Source: an uncultured Lachnospiraceae bacterium
GTDB lineage: Bacteria; Bacillota; Clostridia; Lachnospirales; Lachnospiraceae
Length of the DNA: 22,747 nucleotides
Direction: 5' to 3'
Assembly: GCA_945834545.1 (NCBI GenBank)
Contig: CAMAHO010000012.1
Location: 1 to 22,747, forward strand
The first letter of the stretch is position 1. Every line of letters begins with the position of its first letter. The notes beneath the pieces were generated by a model. That model had not been told where the DNA came from, made no database searches, and saw only the letters and a program-made list of their open reading frames with translations. The position numbers and the translations under genes were made by a program. Shown here one piece after another: positions 14,784-22,747 of this stretch.

Positions 14784-15650
14784 TTATCCTTTTTGGCTAT
14801 TCAAATCCCGATGAAACAATTTCATTCCAAACTGACTGTTATCCTTTAAAGCCCCATACAAGGCATTGGCAATTGTAACGCTTCTATGTCTGCCACCTGT
14901 ACAGCCTATGGCGACAACCAGGCGGTTCTTCCCTTCCTTCACATAGTTGGGAATCAGGAAGGTCAGCATATCCACCAGCTTTTCCAGGAAAAGCCCGGCT
15001 TCCGTACTTTTCATCACATACTCTTGAATGGGCTTGTCGTTGCCAGTCATAGGTCGAAGCTCTTCAATATAGTAAGGGTTTGGCAAGAAACGCACATCAA
15101 ACACCAAATCTGCATCCGACGGAATGCCATTCTTAAACCCAAAGCTCATCACCGTAACCATGAGACTGTTGTATTCCTGTCCTTCCACAAAAATCTTGAC
15201 TAATTCTTCTCTCAATTCCCTGGTCAGCAAATTGGAGGAGTCAATGATATAATCCGCCTTTTTCCGAACGGATTCCAGGATTTTTCTCTCTCTTTGGATG
15301 CCTGCCTCAACAGACGCATCCAGGCTTAGGGGGTGCACCCTCCTGGTCTCCTTATAGCGTTTAATCAGGGTCTCATCCTCACAGTCCATAAAAAGTATTT
15401 CCAACGGAATTCCCTTGTCCTTAAGCTTGGCAAGGGCTTTGGTGGCTTCCTCCTCAAAGTTTTGGGAGCGCACATCCATACCCAAAGCTACCTTATCAAT
15501 CTCTCCTCCGGGCATTAACAGCAGATCCGCAAACTTTTCAAGCAGTGAGACAGGCAGATTGTCCACACAGTAAAAGCCCATATCTTCCAGCATTTTCATA
15601 GTGGTTCTCTTTCCACCACCACTCATTCCCGTAACTACTACAAACCTCAT
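14784..15650 (-). CDS. rapZ: RapZ/YvcJ nucleotide-binding protein with altered Walker A
   Basis: This 288-residue RapZ/YvcJ family protein pairs an N-terminal P-loop kinase-like domain (VTGMSGGGKRTT, then MLEDMGFYCVDNLPVSLLEK) with a C-terminal domain bearing the conserved AIGCTGGRHRSVTIA. In E. coli RapZ delivers the sRNA GlmZ to RNase E and so tunes glucosamine-6-phosphate synthase. In Bacillus the homologue YvcJ binds nucleotides. The Walker A here reads G8-M-S-G-G-G-K14-R15, so the usual Ser/Thr after Lys is Arg, with a Thr one place later. The gene lies one base after murB and 4 bp before whiA, so translation is probably coupled. A link between wall-precursor supply and carbon status is plausible from context. 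Confidence 0.93.
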   Translation of the reverse strand: MRFVVVTGMSGGGKRTTMKMLEDMGFYCVDNLPVSLLEKFADLLLMPGGEIDKVALGMDVRSQNFEEEATKALAKLKDKGIPLEILFMDCEDETLIKRYKETRRVHPLSLDASVEAGIQRERKILESVRKKADYIIDSSNLLTRELREELVKIFVEGQEYNSLMVTVMSFGFKNGIPSDADLVFDVRFLPNPYYIEELRPMTGNDKPIQEYVMKSTEAGLFLEKLVDMLTFLIPNYVKEGKNRLVVAIGCTGGRHRSVTIANALYGALKDNSQFGMKLFHRDLNSQKG

Positions 15651-15651
15651 C

Positions 15652-16569
15652 TTATGCTTCTTCTCCCACCATAATAATTTCCGGCTCCAGCCTTACCTGA
15701 AACTGCTGCCAGACCTCTCTTTGCACTTCTGCTACCAGTTCCTCTATCTCTCTTGCCTTGGCCCCTCCCGCATTGACCACAAAGCCACAATGCTTGGGGG
15801 ACACCACAGCATCACCCACTCTTTTGCCAGCCAGACCGGCATCCATGATAAGCTTCCCTGCAAAATAGCCCTCCGGTCTTTTAAAGGTACTTCCCGCACT
15901 GGGAAATTCCAGGGGCTGTTTTTCCAAACGTCTGGCCGCCAAATCTTGCATGGTTTCCTGAATCTGTTGTCTGTTGCCCTTTGCTAGCTTCATAGAAACA
16001 GACACCACCAGCAGGTCACTCTCTGTCAATAGGCTGTGTCGATACCCCAGCTTCAATTCCTCCACAGACAAGGTAACCAGGTCGCCTTGCCTGGTAAGAC
16101 AGTCTGCAGAGGTAACCACCTGCTTCATCTCTCCCCCATAGGCCCCTGCATTCATGCGAAGGGCTCCTCCCATGCTTCCGGGGATTCCTGCCGCAAACTC
16201 CAGTCCTGTGAGAGAATTGCTCAGGGCGGTTGCCGCTACAGTACTAAGCAGGGCTCCAGCCTGAGCCGTCACCTCTGTGCCTTGTACCCATATCTTCTGG
16301 AACAGCTTTCCCAGGTGTAGCACAATGCCGCGAATTCCTCCGTCCCGCACCAGCAAATTACTGCCGTTTCCCAACACGAAAACCGGAAGTCCATAGGCCT
16401 GAGACAACTGCAAAACCCCTCGCACCTCTTCCAAGTTAGCAGGTTCCACAAAATACTCTGCTGCCCCACCTACGCGAAAAGTCGTGTGCCTGCTCATGGG
16501 TTCCATGTCAAGCACACGTCCGAGGGAAATGACCCTATGAAGTTCCTCCAGAATGTTCTTTTCTGTCAT
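15652..16569 (-). CDS. murB: UDP-N-acetylmuramate dehydrogenase (MurB)
   Basis: This 305-residue cytoplasmic flavoenzyme reduces UDP-GlcNAc-enolpyruvate to UDP-MurNAc with NADPH, an early step of peptidoglycan synthesis. The FAD-binding blocks are VLGNGSNLLVRDGGIRG and GLEFAAGIPGSMGGALRMNA. The catalytic Ser is residue 227 in SAGSTFKRPEG, the acid Glu is residue 297 in LEPEII, and YRHS is at 176-179. The start at 16569 was chosen because TCCTTT (AAAGGA on its own strand) sits 6 nt before it. An ATG at 16632 would overlap the glucokinase gene by 53 bp with no ribosome site. The gene begins 10 bp after glucokinase and is followed after one base by rapZ. Confidence 0.95.
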   Translation of the reverse strand: MTEKNILEELHRVISLGRVLDMEPMSRHTTFRVGGAAEYFVEPANLEEVRGVLQLSQAYGLPVFVLGNGSNLLVRDGGIRGIVLHLGKLFQKIWVQGTEVTAQAGALLSTVAATALSNSLTGLEFAAGIPGSMGGALRMNAGAYGGEMKQVVTSADCLTRQGDLVTLSVEELKLGYRHSLLTESDLLVVSVSMKLAKGNRQQIQETMQDLAARRLEKQPLEFPSAGSTFKRPEGYFAGKLIMDAGLAGKRVGDAVVSPKHCGFVVNAGGAKAREIEELVAEVQREVWQQFQVRLEPEIIMVGEEA

Positions 16570-16579
16570 CCTCTTTCCT

Positions 16580-17527
16580 TTATTTTCCTGCCTGGATAAC
16601 CATTGCACAGGCACCATAGATACCTGCATCATTTCCTAAGGTTGCCAAAGCAAACTTCGCTCCCTTGCAGGGATAGAATACATATTTTTCAAAAGCCGGC
16701 TTCACATAATCCAGCAGAATTTCTCCGGCCTTTGAAACGCCTCCACCGATGACGAAAATCTCAGGATTTACCACATCAGCAATGGTAGCCAGTCCTCTGC
16801 CTAGATAATCGCCGAACTGCTCTGCAATCTCAATGGCCACCTCATCCTTGGCTTTCACTGCATCAAATACAGTCTTAGCGGAAATCTCACCCTCTCTTAA
16901 AACGCTGGGTTTGGCATCCTTAGCCAAGCGTCTCTTTGCCAGTCTCACAATACCGGTAGCAGAGGCATACTGCTCCAGGCAGCCCTTATTCTTACATCCG
17001 CAAGCTTCCGTCTCCTCATCGTTCAAATGAATGTGACCCACTTCTCCGCCTGCTCCGGTAGCGCCGACCAACATCCTGCCATCCACGATGATGCCGCCTC
17101 CGACACCGGTTCCCAAAGTAACAGCCACCATATTCTTATAGCCTCTTCCGCCGCCCATCCACATTTCTCCAAAGGCAGCCACATTGGCATCATTTCCTGC
17201 TACAACAGGGACATCGATATAGTTCTTTAAAGCTGCAGGCAGGTTAAATACATCCCAACCCAGGTTTACTGCCCCGCCTACCATGGTTCCTTCGCTGTCT
17301 ACCGCGCCGGGAGCACCGACACCGATTCCCTTCACCTCAGACTGGGAAATCTTATTATCCTCCATCTTCTGGAGAATACTTTTTGCTACATCAGGCAGGA
17401 TTTCCTGTCCCTTATTCTCCTTTCTGGTAGGAATCTCCCATTTATCCAGAAGAGCTCCTTCCACATCAAACAAACCCAGCTTTACTGTGGTTCCTCCAAT
17501 ATCTACACCAAATGCATATTGACTCAT
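16580..17527 (-). CDS. glcK: ROK-family glucokinase
   Basis: The protein has 315 residues. ROK signatures are FGVDIGGTTVKLGLFD (phosphate loop 1), GVGAPGAVD, AGNDANVAAFGE with catalytic Asp113, LGTGVGGG, and the zinc site EVGHIHLN (His165) with CGCKNKGC (Cys176, Cys178, Cys183). It phosphorylates glucose at the 6-position with ATP in the cytoplasm; another hexose or N-acetyl sugar is possible for this family. The start at 17527 has AAGGA 9 nt upstream; an ATG 18 codons earlier lacks one. A good TATAAT (17570-17575) lies in the 62-bp gap after hprK, so the gene may have its own promoter. It sits with hprK and the HPr-like gene, consistent with a carbon-control role. Confidence 0.92.
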   Translation of the reverse strand: MSQYAFGVDIGGTTVKLGLFDVEGALLDKWEIPTRKENKGQEILPDVAKSILQKMEDNKISQSEVKGIGVGAPGAVDSEGTMVGGAVNLGWDVFNLPAALKNYIDVPVVAGNDANVAAFGEMWMGGGRGYKNMVAVTLGTGVGGGIIVDGRMLVGATGAGGEVGHIHLNDEETEACGCKNKGCLEQYASATGIVRLAKRRLAKDAKPSVLREGEISAKTVFDAVKAKDEVAIEIAEQFGDYLGRGLATIADVVNPEIFVIGGGVSKAGEILLDYVKPAFEKYVFYPCKGAKFALATLGNDAGIYGACAMVIQAGK

Positions 17528-17569
17528 TTTCTTCTGTCCTTCCATCTTTATTGTATTCCGTTTTATGGG

Positions 17570-17575
17570 ATTATA
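17570..17575 (-). promoter_or_regulatory. Possible -10 element upstream of glucokinase
   Basis: A perfect TATAAT on the minus strand lies 43 bp before the glucokinase start, just past the hprK stop. No clear -35 is found at 16-18 bp, so an internal promoter is only suggested. Confidence 0.3.
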
Positions 17576-17589
17576 GTACAATGCCGGGA

Positions 17590-18534
17590 TTAATCGTCGT
17601 CGTCCTCATCACGATTTCTGTTTAAGGACTGCTGGAATCTGGAGTAAAGCTCCTGTGCTGCATTATATCCCATCTTTTTCTGTCTGTGGTTAACAGCTGC
17701 AGACTCACAGATAATCGCCAGATTACGTCCGGGACGAATGGGTATATTGTGGCATACCACCTTGTTGCCCAAATATTCTGTATAATTTTCCTCCAAGCCC
17801 AGTCTGTCATACTCCTTTGTCTTGTCCCACTCTTCCAAGCGAATCACCAGGTCAATACTCTGGGTATCCTTTACGGAAGAGGCACCAAATAAGGCCTTCA
17901 CATCCACAACGCCGATACCTCTCAGTTCGATTAAGTGCTTGGTGATATCCGGTGCTGAACCTATCAAGGTCTCGTCGGAAACCTTACGTATCTCCACGGC
18001 ATCATCCGTCACCAGACGATGACCTCTCTTGATTAACTCCAAGGCAGCCTCGGACTTACCGATTCCGCTCTCGCCGGTAATCAGCACGCCCTCGCCATAG
18101 ACATCCACCAGTACACCGTGCACAGAGATGCAGGGAGCAAGCTTTACATTGAGCCAGCGAATAATCTCTGCCATAAACGAAGAGGTGGTCTTCTTTGTTG
18201 TAAATACCGGAACATTATGTTTCTTAGCAGTCTCCATAAATATTTCATCCGGCTGAAGCTCACGGCAGAATACCACTCCGGGAATCTCGTAGGCGGTAAA
18301 CTTCTCATACACCTCACGCTTTCTCTCCTCGCTCAAGCCCTCCATATAAGTGAATTCCACAAAGCCAATAATCTGCAGACGAGTGGCATCGAAATGTTCA
18401 AAGTACCCTGCCATCTGCAAAGCCGGTCTGTTAATATCCGGCTGTGTTATCTTAATCTTTCGAAGGTCGATTTCAGGAGTGAGGCACTCCAGTTTCATTT
18501 TTTCTGCCACGATGGACAACTTTACACTTGCCAT
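17590..18534 (-). CDS. hprK: HPr kinase/phosphorylase
   Basis: The protein has 314 residues. It is a bifunctional enzyme that phosphorylates Ser46 of HPr and Crh with ATP or PPi when glycolytic intermediates are high, and removes the phosphate when Pi is high. The Walker A is GESGIGKS at 154-161. The catalytic His is residue 139 in SVHGVL. The family block LIELRGIGVVDV (201-212) and the C-terminal IPIRPGRNLAIICESAAVNH are intact. An N-terminal HprK domain precedes these (about 1-130). The tail ends in RNRDEDDDD, a short acidic run. It sits 40 bp after uvrC and upstream of glucokinase. Its likely substrate, the HPr-like protein with Ser46 intact, is encoded about 4 kb downstream in the same orientation. 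Confidence 0.96.
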   Translation of the reverse strand: MASVKLSIVAEKMKLECLTPEIDLRKIKITQPDINRPALQMAGYFEHFDATRLQIIGFVEFTYMEGLSEERKREVYEKFTAYEIPGVVFCRELQPDEIFMETAKKHNVPVFTTKKTTSSFMAEIIRWLNVKLAPCISVHGVLVDVYGEGVLITGESGIGKSEAALELIKRGHRLVTDDAVEIRKVSDETLIGSAPDITKHLIELRGIGVVDVKALFGASSVKDTQSIDLVIRLEEWDKTKEYDRLGLEENYTEYLGNKVVCHNIPIRPGRNLAIICESAAVNHRQKKMGYNAAQELYSRFQQSLNRNRDEDDDD

Positions 18535-18574
18535 GAATGTCGTTTCCTTTCTGTTCTTTCCCCTTAGTGTACCA

Positions 18575-20434
18575 CTACTTGGAAAAAAACGCTACAATTT
18601 CCTGTGCCTGCCGTCGGTTGATCCCTTCCAGCGCTGCTAATTCCTCGATAGTAGCCTCCTTTATGCCCTCCAGGGAGTCAAAGTGCTTCATCAGAACCCG
18701 TCTGGTAGCAGGACCTACCCCTGGAATTTCCTCCAGGATGGATTTCACCTGGGCCTTTCCCCGAAGAGATTTATGATATTCGATTGCAAAGCGGTGGGCC
18801 TCGTCCTGAATGCGGGTAATCAGGTCAAAGCCATCGGAATGGGTATCAATGGGAATCTCCACATTTTGAAAGTATAAGCCTCTGGTGCGATGATGCGTAT
18901 CCTTCACCATACCACAAACCGGGATATTTAACTTTAGCTCCTCCAAAACAGAAAGAGCAATTCCCACCTGACCCTTACCGCCATCCATCATGATCAAATC
19001 CGGAAGCTTACTAAAGCTTCCCAACTCATTTTCCAAATTCTTCTGCGCTAATTCCTTTCCCTCCTGCATACCGTGAAGGAATCTTCTGGTAAGCACTTCT
19101 CGCATGCAGGCATAATCATCCGGTCCGGCAACCGTTTTGATCCGAAATTTTCGATAGTCGCTCCTCTTTGCCTTTCCGTTTTCAAAGACAACCATGGAGC
19201 CCACATTTTCAAAGCCGTTGGTGTTGGAGATATCAAAGGCCTCCATTCGGCGGATTTCCTTAAGCCCCAGCCATTCCTCCACTTGGTGAAGAGCTCCTAT
19301 GGTTCTGCCCTCTTCCCGTTTCAAGCGCTCTTTATTCTGGGTAAGGGTAAGCTTGGCATTTTGGGCAGCCAGCTCTACCAGCTTTTCCTTTGTTCCAATC
19401 TTGGGAACCAGCAGTTTCGTCTTAGAGCCCCGCCTTTCCGACAACCATTGCTCCAAAAGCTCTCTGTCCCCAATCTCATATTGCAGCATAATCTCTCTGG
19501 GGATAAAGGGGGTGCCGGCATAAAACTGCTTCACAAAATCCTGTAAAATATCCGGATTCTCCTTTTCTTCCACATTCTTCATATAATAGTGCTCCCGGCC
19601 AATCAGCTTGCCATCGCGGACAAAGAACACCTGCACCACAGCCGAATCCTCTTGGGCATAGAGCGCCACAATATCCTTGTCCTCTCCCACCTTATCTGTA
19701 ATTTTTTGCCTCTGGGCAATCTGCTTCACGTCATTATACAAATCCCTGTATTTCGCCGCCTCCTCAAATTCCATTTTCTCAGAGGCAGCCTTCATTTTCT
19801 GTTCCAGATCCTTTAATATCAGGCCATAGTTCCCGCTCAAGAAGTCCACTGCCTGGTTTATTCTCTGATTGTATTCCTCTTTTGAGATATAACCCTGGCA
19901 TGGAGCACTGCACTGCTTGATATGATAATTTAAGCAAGGCCTGTCCTTTCCTATATCCTTAGGCAAATTTCGGGTACAGGTCCGAAGTCCAAACAGCTTG
20001 TTCAAAAGATCGATGGTCTCGTGCACAGCTGCCTGTGCCGTAAAGGGACCAAAATATCTGGATTTATCCTTCTTCATTACTCTGGAAAACAGGATCCTGG
20101 GAAACTCCTCGCCCATGGTCACCTTGATATAAGGATAGGTTTTATCATCCTTTAACAGGGTGTTGTATTTCGGGGAGTATTCCTTGATCAAATTGTTTTC
20201 CAGCACCAAAGCCTCCAGCTCCGAGTCTGTCACAATATATTCGAAATGGTGAATAAGGGATACCATTTTGTCAATGGCAGGCCCACGTCCTATCTTTTCC
20301 CGGAAGTAAGAGCGCACACGATTATGAAGATTAATCGCCTTCCCTACATAGAGAATGGTATCTGCCTCGTCCCTCATGATATACACTCCCGGCTTGCCGG
20401 GAAGCTTTTTTAATTCCTCCTCAATCTGAAACAT
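18575..20434 (-). CDS. uvrC: Excinuclease ABC subunit C
   Basis: This 619-residue subunit of nucleotide excision repair makes the 3' and 5' incisions around a lesion after UvrAB loading. The N-terminal GIY-YIG nuclease is at about 14-90 (GVYIMR, YVGKAINLHNRVRSYF). A Cys cluster (about residues 153, 167, 175, 179) and a UVR motif (EFEEAAKYRDLYNDV) follow. The UvrC RNase H-like domain begins near MEAFDISNTNGFENVGSMVV. Two helix-hairpin-helix units end the protein (EIPGVGPATRRVLM and LEGINRRQAQEIV). The start MFQIEEELKKLPGKPGVY matches the family and has a GGGGG site 4 nt upstream. An ATG 14 codons earlier has no ribosome site. It lies 78 bp after ftsH. Confidence 0.96.
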   Translation of the reverse strand: MFQIEEELKKLPGKPGVYIMRDEADTILYVGKAINLHNRVRSYFREKIGRGPAIDKMVSLIHHFEYIVTDSELEALVLENNLIKEYSPKYNTLLKDDKTYPYIKVTMGEEFPRILFSRVMKKDKSRYFGPFTAQAAVHETIDLLNKLFGLRTCTRNLPKDIGKDRPCLNYHIKQCSAPCQGYISKEEYNQRINQAVDFLSGNYGLILKDLEQKMKAASEKMEFEEAAKYRDLYNDVKQIAQRQKITDKVGEDKDIVALYAQEDSAVVQVFFVRDGKLIGREHYYMKNVEEKENPDILQDFVKQFYAGTPFIPREIMLQYEIGDRELLEQWLSERRGSKTKLLVPKIGTKEKLVELAAQNAKLTLTQNKERLKREEGRTIGALHQVEEWLGLKEIRRMEAFDISNTNGFENVGSMVVFENGKAKRSDYRKFRIKTVAGPDDYACMREVLTRRFLHGMQEGKELAQKNLENELGSFSKLPDLIMMDGGKGQVGIALSVLEELKLNIPVCGMVKDTHHRTRGLYFQNVEIPIDTHSDGFDLITRIQDEAHRFAIEYHKSLRGKAQVKSILEEIPGVGPATRRVLMKHFDSLEGIKEATIEELAALEGINRRQAQEIVAFFSK

Positions 20435-20512
20435 AAGACCCCCATGGTTAAGAAAGGGCTTTTCCCCTAACATCAAATCTTTGAGTCAGGACAAAAGCCC
20501 CTATGCTTGAAT

Positions 20513-22681
20513 TTACACATTTCCTCCGGAAAATCGACCTGTGGCACCGGTTTTCGGGGTATCATCAGTACTCTCATCCCCTTGTTCCGTGTCCGGTGCA
20601 GGCTCTTCAATTTCCTCTATCTCTTCGGTTTCCCATTCAGACAATTCCTCCTCTGTCAGGGAAATCGGTTCTCTGTAAGCTACCTCAACTGTATCAGCAG
20701 TATTCTGTGTGCTATCTGTGATGTCCTGATGGCTCTTTTCTTCTGCTTCCTCTTCCTCCGGCTCCGGTATGCCCTTTTCGGCGCGGAAAATCTTCATAAA
20801 TTCTTTGCCTGTGATAGTCTCCTTCTCAATCAGGAATTCTGCCAGCTTATCCATCAGCTCGCGGTTCTCCCTAAGGAGGGACAAGGCCTTATCATAGCTT
20901 TCTTTGATGACCTCAACCACCTCGGCATCCACCTTTGCAGCCATCTCGTCGCTGCAGGTCAGTTCCGTTCTGCCCTCCAAATACTGGCTTTCCACAGTGG
21001 CCAGTCCTACCAGCCCAAACTTCTTGCTCATACCGTAGCGGGTAATCATATTTCTGGCAATGGAGGTGGCTTTTTCGATATCGTTAGCCGCTCCGGTAGT
21101 CACCGTGTCAAATACGATTTCCTCTGCCGCTCTTCCGCCTACCAGACTAACCAGCATATCCCGCAGCTCTGCCTCTGTATTTAAGTATTTCTCTTCCTCC
21201 GGCACATGCATTACATAACCAAGGGCTCCCATAGTTCTGGGAACTATGGTAATTTTCTGAACCGGTTCAGAATTCTTCTGAAGTGCACTGATGAGAGCGT
21301 GTCCTACCTCGTGATAGGAGACAATTTTCCTCTCCTCCTTGCTCATAATGCGGTCTTTCTTTTCCTTCCCTACCAAAACCACCTCTACTGCATCGAAAAG
21401 GTCCTTCTGGGAGACATACTCCCTGCCTTCCTTTACTGCATTGATGGCAGCCTCGTTAATCATATTGGCAAGATCCGAACCTACCGCACCACTGGTAGCT
21501 AGGGCAATGGCATCCAAATCCACGGTCTCATCCATCTTGACATCCTTGGCATGTACCTTTAGGATTTCCACACGGCCTTTGAGATCCGGTTTGTCAACGA
21601 TGATTCTACGGTCAAAACGACCGGGTCTGAGCAAGGCCTTATCCAAAATTTCGGGTCTGTTGGTAGCACCTAAAATTAGGATACCCTTGGAGCTGTCAAA
21701 GCCATCCATCTCGGAAAGCAGCTGGTTTAGCGTCTGCTCTCTCTCCTCGTTTCCACCGCCGTATTTAGAATCACGGCTTCGTCCGATGGCATCAATCTCA
21801 TCAATAAAGATGATACAGGGAGCGTTTTTATTTGCTTCCTTAAACAAATCTCTCACACGGCTGGCACCTACGCCCACATAAAGTTCAATAAAATCGGAAC
21901 CGGTGAGGGAGAAAAAGGGCACCTTAGCCTCTCCTGCAACTGCCTTTGCCAGCAATGTTTTACCGGTACCGGGAGGTCCCACCAGGAGCGCACCCTTGGG
22001 CAATCTGGCACCGATTTTGGAGTATTTCTGAGGGTTATGCAAAAAGTCAACGACTTCCACCAGAGATTCCTTAGCCTCGTCCTCTCCTGCTACATCCTTA
22101 AAGGTAACACCGGTTTCCTTCTGGACATAGACCTTGGCATTGCTCTTGCCCACACCCATAGGTCCGCCGGCCCCACCGCCCATTTTGCGGAGGAAGAAGC
22201 CAAGCAGGAACCAAACCAGGACAACCGGCAAAACCACTGTAAAAAGGATATCCATCCAGAAGCTGGAATTACCTGAGGGGATAAATTGTCCGCTGACATC
22301 ATACTGTTCCAACCGCTTGGTCAGAGAATCCAGATTTTCCATAATCATGGTACCGTAATCCCCGGTCTTTTGCTTGGCGACCAGGCCCGGATAGTAGAGA
22401 GCAAGTGGATTGGTTTCCTCTGCCTTTTTCAAAAAGACAGAAATCTGGCCATCCTCGGTAATCTGGATGGATTCCACCTTACCTTCCTCCAAATCCTTTA
22501 GGAAATAGGTATATTCCTTCATCTCCAGGGAGGTGTCTCCCATCATCGTATTATAGAAAAGGAAGATAAAAAAAACTGTGGTCAGAACCGCAAAAACCAC
22601 CATTCCCACAGTTGGTTTATTGGGTCCTTTGCCACCTTGATTTCTTCGATTATTTTGCTGGTTGTTTTGATTGTTTTCCAT
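20513..22681 (-). CDS. ftsH: ATP-dependent zinc metalloprotease FtsH
   Basis: The protein has 722 residues. It opens with a Gln/Asn-rich cytoplasmic segment (about 1-22), followed by two transmembrane helices (about 25-43 and 142-164) around an extracytoplasmic domain. The AAA+ module has Walker A GPPGTGKT (235-242), Walker B IIFIDEIDAIG (290-300) and the second region of homology GATNRPEILDKALLRPGRFD. The M41 protease domain has the zinc motif HEVGH (457-461), with Val where Ala is usual, and a third ligand Asp in TTGAANDIEKAT. The C-terminal tail (about 650-722) is long and acidic. It degrades misfolded membrane and regulatory proteins, and HflK/HflC homologues are encoded at 7666-9566. A GGAG site is 6 nt before the ATG. 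Confidence 0.97.
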   Translation of the reverse strand: MENNQNNQQNNRRNQGGKGPNKPTVGMVVFAVLTTVFFIFLFYNTMMGDTSLEMKEYTYFLKDLEEGKVESIQITEDGQISVFLKKAEETNPLALYYPGLVAKQKTGDYGTMIMENLDSLTKRLEQYDVSGQFIPSGNSSFWMDILFTVVLPVVLVWFLLGFFLRKMGGGAGGPMGVGKSNAKVYVQKETGVTFKDVAGEDEAKESLVEVVDFLHNPQKYSKIGARLPKGALLVGPPGTGKTLLAKAVAGEAKVPFFSLTGSDFIELYVGVGASRVRDLFKEANKNAPCIIFIDEIDAIGRSRDSKYGGGNEEREQTLNQLLSEMDGFDSSKGILILGATNRPEILDKALLRPGRFDRRIIVDKPDLKGRVEILKVHAKDVKMDETVDLDAIALATSGAVGSDLANMINEAAINAVKEGREYVSQKDLFDAVEVVLVGKEKKDRIMSKEERKIVSYHEVGHALISALQKNSEPVQKITIVPRTMGALGYVMHVPEEEKYLNTEAELRDMLVSLVGGRAAEEIVFDTVTTGAANDIEKATSIARNMITRYGMSKKFGLVGLATVESQYLEGRTELTCSDEMAAKVDAEVVEVIKESYDKALSLLRENRELMDKLAEFLIEKETITGKEFMKIFRAEKGIPEPEEEEAEEKSHQDITDSTQNTADTVEVAYREPISLTEEELSEWETEEIEEIEEPAPDTEQGDESTDDTPKTGATGRFSGGNV

Positions 22682-22747
22682 CTTAGGCTCCGTTTCTCAT
22701 AATTCGTATCGCAGGGGGGAATGCTTACTTTGCTCATATCCTGGCGC
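22682..22747 (-). other. Region upstream of ftsH, no gene called
   Basis: This stretch holds the GGAG site of ftsH. One frame is open from the right edge to a TGA at 22697-22699, encoding a 16-residue tail (ends SKHSPLRYEL). This may be the end of a preceding gene, but the fragment is too short to identify. Confidence 0.3.

Noticed and set aside
16570..16632. Upstream extension of MurB by 21 residues
   Set aside because: It would overlap glucokinase, lacks a ribosome site and does not resemble MurB N-termini.
20507..21881. Plus-strand open frames opposite ftsH
   Set aside because: ftsH is complete with all catalytic motifs on the other strand. The antisense translations have biased composition and no domain, and starts lack Shine-Dalgarno sequences.
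1..22747. CRISPR arrays, tRNA or rRNA genes, insertion sequences, attachment sites
   Set aside because: No spaced direct repeats, no recognisable cloverleaf or rRNA sequence, no transposase or integrase, and no terminal inverted repeats flanking genes were seen by eye.

Overview
The window looks like chromosomal DNA of a low-to-moderate GC Gram-positive anaerobe of the Clostridia, most likely a Lachnospiraceae member. The evidence is the rapZ-whiA-crh/HPr block, a bifunctional HPr kinase (hprK), strong GGAGG ribosome sites, and CUT1 sugar importers without their own ATPase. I see no tRNA or rRNA gene, CRISPR array, insertion sequence or phage gene.

Positions 1-7240 (minus strand) hold one tight operon. 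In transcription order it encodes a 986-residue membrane-anchored solute-binding protein carrying two carbohydrate-binding-like modules, two CUT1-type permeases, a secreted NHL-propeller/TPR protein with a C-terminal membrane anchor, a Yip1-family membrane protein, and the start of another membrane-anchored protein that runs off the left edge. No ATPase gene is present. This is the least conventional part of the window and the best candidate for an undescribed system: a surface glycan-uptake or envelope-sensing complex. A 425-bp intergenic region (7241-7665) with two perfect inverted repeats separates it from the next operon.

Positions 7666-10926 (plus strand) hold two SPFH/prohibitin-type proteins (HflK/HflC-like) and a CapA-like lipoprotein, behind a recognisable sigma-A promoter. 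A minus-strand GNAT acetyltransferase overlaps the capA-like gene tail to tail by 12 bp. A plus-strand cyclophilin follows (11858-12385). The 302-bp gap after it holds a run of 11-bp repeats resembling PhoP/PhoB boxes, a -10 element, and a strong hairpin that could end a roughly 100-nt orphan RNA. It also holds the minus-strand terminator of the aldolase gene.

Positions 12688-22681 (minus strand) hold a housekeeping run: ftsH, uvrC, hprK, a ROK glucokinase, murB, rapZ, whiA, an HPr-like protein and class II fructose-bisphosphate aldolase. Carbon-catabolite control links several of them. HprK acts on Ser46 of HPr/Crh in response to glycolytic state, and glucokinase and aldolase act in glycolysis. 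The HPr-like protein keeps Ser46 but has Asp at position 15 in place of the phosphotransfer His, so it is expected to be a Crh-type regulator rather than a sugar phosphocarrier. FtsH and its usual partners HflK/HflC are both in the window, about 11 kb apart and on opposite strands.

Several starts were moved inward from the longest open frame on the basis of Shine-Dalgarno spacing and family length: the binding protein, cyclophilin, aldolase, MurB, glucokinase and UvrC.
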